From JANNOG01 sp964516515 (lineage in GTDB: Bacteria; Actinomycetota; Actinomycetes; Actinomycetales; JBBAYJ01), in assembly GCA_964516515.1 (NCBI GenBank), contig CAZEYA010000001.1, positions 23,609-87,608 on the forward strand: a stretch of DNA of 64,000 bases, in the 5' to 3' direction. Each line of letters begins with the position of its first letter. The first letter of the stretch is position 1. Shown piece after piece: positions 62,163 through 64,000 of the stretch. The notes under the pieces were generated by a model, which was not told the DNA's origin, ran no database searches, and worked only from the letters and a program-made list of their open reading frames with translations. Made by a program: the position numbers and the translations under genes.

Positions 62163-63566
62163 GTGAGCACTACCGCCTCGACCGCCGATCCGGCCCGCGA
62201 CCAGTTCGACATCGTCGTTCTCGGGGGTGGCAGCGGTGGCTATGCCGCGGCGCTGCGGGCTGCCGAACTCGGCCAGCAGGTCGCTGTCGTCGAGCGTGAC
62301 AAGCTCGGTGGGACCTGCTTGCATCGCGGCTGCATCCCCACCAAGGCCTTGCTGCATGCGGCCGAGGTGGCCGACACCACCCGGCACGCCCAGCGGTTCG
62401 GCGTGCAGGCCTCCTTCGACGGCATCGACATCAACGCCGTCAACGCCTACCGGGACGGCGTTGTCACCCGCATGTACAAGGGCCTGCAGGGCCTGGTGAA
62501 GTCGCGAGGCATCACGATGGTCGAGGGCAGCGGCCGGCTGCTGGACGGCACGACCGTGACGGTCGGCGATCGACGGCTCACCGGTCGCTCGGTCGTCCTC
62601 GCCACCGGCTCCTACGCCAAGTCACTTCCCGGCCTGCCGATCGGCGGGCGGATCGTGACCAGCGAGGAGGCCTTGCAGCTGGACTGGATTCCCAACAGCG
62701 TCATCGTGCTGGGCGGCGGGGTCATCGGGGTCGAGTTCGCCAGCGTGTGGCGCTCATTCGGCGCCGACGTCACGATCGTCGAGGCGCTGCCGAGGCTGGT
62801 GGCGGCCGAGGACACCGCGGTCTCGGCGGCCTTCGAGCGCGCCTACCGCAAGCGTGGCATCACCCTGGCGACCGGTTCGCGCTTCGCTGGCGCGACCCAG
62901 GACGACACCGGCGTGACGGTGAGCCTGGAGGACGCCGCCGACATCAGGGCCGACCTGCTGCTGGTCGCCGTCGGCCGGGGGCCGAACGCCTCCGGGTTCG
63001 GTTACGAGGAGTCCGGGGTGCGGATGGAGCGGGGCTTCGTCACCACCGATGACCGCCTCACCACATCGGTGCCGGGGGTCTACGCGGTGGGTGACATCGT
63101 CGCCGGGCTGCAGCTGGCGCACCGCGGCTTCCAGCACGGCATCTTCGTCGCCGAGGAGATCGCGGGGCTGCGGCCGGCGCCGATCTCCGAGGCGGGTATT
63201 CCCAAGGTCACCTACTCCGAGCCCGAGATCACCTCGGTCGGGTTGACCGAGGCTCAGGCGCGCGAGCAATACGGCGAGGACCGCGTCGAGGTCACCGAGT
63301 TCACCCTCGGCGCCAACGGCAAGAGCCGGATCCTCGACACGTCGGGCTTCGTCAAGCTGGTCCGCGAGAGTGAGGGTCCCGTCGTCGGGGTCCACGCCAT
63401 CGGCTCCCGGATGAGCGAGCAGGTCGGCGAGGCTCAGCTCATCGTCAACTGGGAGGCCTTCCCCGAGGATGTCGCCGCGCTGGTCCACGCTCACCCGACG
63501 CAGAACGAGGCGATGGGCGAGGCACACCTCGCGCTGGCCGGCAAGCCATTGCACATCCACGATTGA
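62163..63566 (+). CDS. lpdA: Dihydrolipoyl dehydrogenase
   Basis: The 467-residue flavoprotein E3 component reoxidises dihydrolipoamide with NAD. It has the FAD motif DIVVLGGGSGGYAAALRA, the redox disulfide GGTCLHRGCIPTK, the NAD motif VIVLGGGVIGVEFASVW, the second FAD motif VYAVGDIVAG and the catalytic His-Glu in HAHPTQNEAM near the end. The GTG at 62163 follows GAAGGAGC, a clear ribosome site. It is followed 46 bases later by the E2 gene, so both serve the pyruvate or 2-oxoglutarate dehydrogenase complex. Confidence 0.97.
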   Translation: MSTTASTADPARDQFDIVVLGGGSGGYAAALRAAELGQQVAVVERDKLGGTCLHRGCIPTKALLHAAEVADTTRHAQRFGVQASFDGIDINAVNAYRDGVVTRMYKGLQGLVKSRGITMVEGSGRLLDGTTVTVGDRRLTGRSVVLATGSYAKSLPGLPIGGRIVTSEEALQLDWIPNSVIVLGGGVIGVEFASVWRSFGADVTIVEALPRLVAAEDTAVSAAFERAYRKRGITLATGSRFAGATQDDTGVTVSLEDAADIRADLLLVAVGRGPNASGFGYEESGVRMERGFVTTDDRLTTSVPGVYAVGDIVAGLQLAHRGFQHGIFVAEEIAGLRPAPISEAGIPKVTYSEPEITSVGLTEAQAREQYGEDRVEVTEFTLGANGKSRILDTSGFVKLVRESEGPVVGVHAIGSRMSEQVGEAQLIVNWEAFPEDVAALVHAHPTQNEAMGEAHLALAGKPLHIHD

Positions 63567-63612
63567 CTCCTGATCGTGACCCTGACCTGATGCGACGCAC
63601 GGAGGACGAGTA

Positions 63613-64000
63613 ATGGCTCGATCGGTACAGATGCCGCCGCTGGGCGAAAGCGTGACCGAGGGCACCGTCTCGCGCTGGCTGAAGAAGGTGGGCGACCGCG
63701 TCGAGGTGGACGAGCCGCTCGTCGAGGTGACCACGGACAAGGTCGATACCGAGATCCCCTCGCCCTTCGCCGGCACCTTGGAGCGGATCGTCGTCGGTGA
63801 GGACGAGACCGCCGAGGTGGGCGCGGAACTGGCGGTCATCGGCGAAGGGGCGGACGCGGGTGCGCCCGAGGTCGTCTCGACACCGGAGGACCCCGAGGCC
63901 GCACGCGAGGCGCCGGACACCGTCGCCGAGGAGATCACCCCGGCCGAGATCACCCCGGCCGAGATCACCCCGGCCGAATCCACCCCCGAGGACGCCGCTC
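63613..64000 (+). CDS. sucB: 2-oxoacid dehydrogenase E2 (dihydrolipoamide acyltransferase), N-terminal part
   Basis: Only 129 residues are visible before the window ends. The lipoyl domain spans about 1-78: VQMPPLGESVTEGTVSRWLKKVGDRV and the lipoyl-lysine motif VEVTTDKVDTEI. An acidic Pro/Glu/Ala linker follows, with three copies of the pentapeptide EITPA and then AESTP. A GGAGG site precedes the ATG. In actinobacteria this gene usually serves both pyruvate and 2-oxoglutarate dehydrogenase; the binding and catalytic domains lie beyond the edge, so sucB versus pdhC is not settled. Confidence 0.92.
   Translation, partial: MARSVQMPPLGESVTEGTVSRWLKKVGDRVEVDEPLVEVTTDKVDTEIPSPFAGTLERIVVGEDETAEVGAELAVIGEGADAGAPEVVSTPEDPEAAREAPDTVAEEITPAEITPAEITPAESTPEDAA
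63928..63977 (+). repeat. 15-bp in-frame repeats in the E2 linker
   Basis: GAGATCACCCCGGCC occurs three times in tandem (63930-63974), encoding EITPA repeats, and a fourth partial copy follows. Such repeats are usual in E2 hinge regions and vary in number by slippage. Confidence 0.8.

Noticed and set aside
62754..63983. Open minus-strand frame of about 409 codons opposite lpdA and the E2 gene
   Set aside because: It is antisense to two certain genes and has low-complexity repeats that mirror the EITPA linker.

Overview
The window is chromosomal core sequence from a very GC-rich actinobacterium (Actinomycetota). The evidence is base composition, frequent GTG starts, class II ribonucleotide reductase, ThyX, actinobacterial families (DUF4192, DUF3046, DUF3043, the actinobacterial cytochrome oxidase subunit IV, ClgR) and gene order: nrdJ-nrdR-LysM/lexA, hflX-dapF-miaA-miaB-recX-recA, clgR-cinA-pgsA-rimO-ftsK-rnj-dapA-thyX and cobT-pepA-lpd-sucB are blocks shared with mycobacteria and streptomycetes. 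A run of 100 N at 58317-58416 shows it is a draft scaffold, perhaps from an uncultured organism. I cannot name a genus. No plasmid, phage, insertion sequence, CRISPR array, tRNA or rRNA was seen.

Layout. 1-2954: edge of a universal stress protein, then metX and metY behind a SAM-IV type riboswitch. 3013-8131: ATP-dependent DNA ligase, a DUF4192 protein, a PAC2 protein and a PPi-dependent phosphofructokinase. 8168-12141: an unusual M6 metalloprotease and a DEAD-box helicase. 12310-22942: nrdR-nrdJ, LysM protein, lexA, a class V aminotransferase, a DinG helicase, hflX and an RNA methyltransferase. 22965-29123: dapF, miaA, a small MT0933-type antitoxin, an extradiol-dioxygenase-like gene, miaB, recX, and recA with a candidate SOS box. 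29181-32202: a damaged ABC transporter locus, an App1 phosphatase and DUF3046. 32293-38425: lhr, nei and clgR. 38591-50179: a long minus-strand run patB-EamA-cinA-pgsA-rimO, then NYN-ftsK, then rnj-dapA-thyX. 50212-58140: a HAD phosphatase, cytochrome oxidase ctaC-ctaD-ctaF, aat, erpA, glycerate kinase and an M20 dipeptidase. 58178-58475: 42-bp tandem repeats interrupted by the assembly gap. 58476-64000: DUF3043, a small protein, a CobT-like protein, pepA, lpd and the start of the 2-oxoacid dehydrogenase E2 gene.

How it works together. Most genes are housekeeping: methionine synthesis under SAM control, SOS response and repair (LexA, RecA, RecX, DinG, LigB, Lhr, Nei), nucleotide supply (NrdJ, ThyX), lysine/peptidoglycan precursors (DapA, DapF), tRNA and ribosome modification (MiaA, MiaB, RimO), RNA decay (RNase J), chromosome segregation (FtsK) and respiration. 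Many genes overlap as ATGA or GTGA stop-start junctions. About ten genes have a TANNNT hexamer 6-8 nt before the start codon, which suggests widespread leaderless transcription.

Most worth a second look: the exact frame-shifting internal deletion in the ABC transporter (30546/30547); a CobT homologue that appears to lack both catalytic glutamates next to a B12-dependent lifestyle marker; the 42-bp palindrome-bearing repeats that broke the assembly; a large M6 protease with no signal peptide; and a possible CTG start coupled to miaB.
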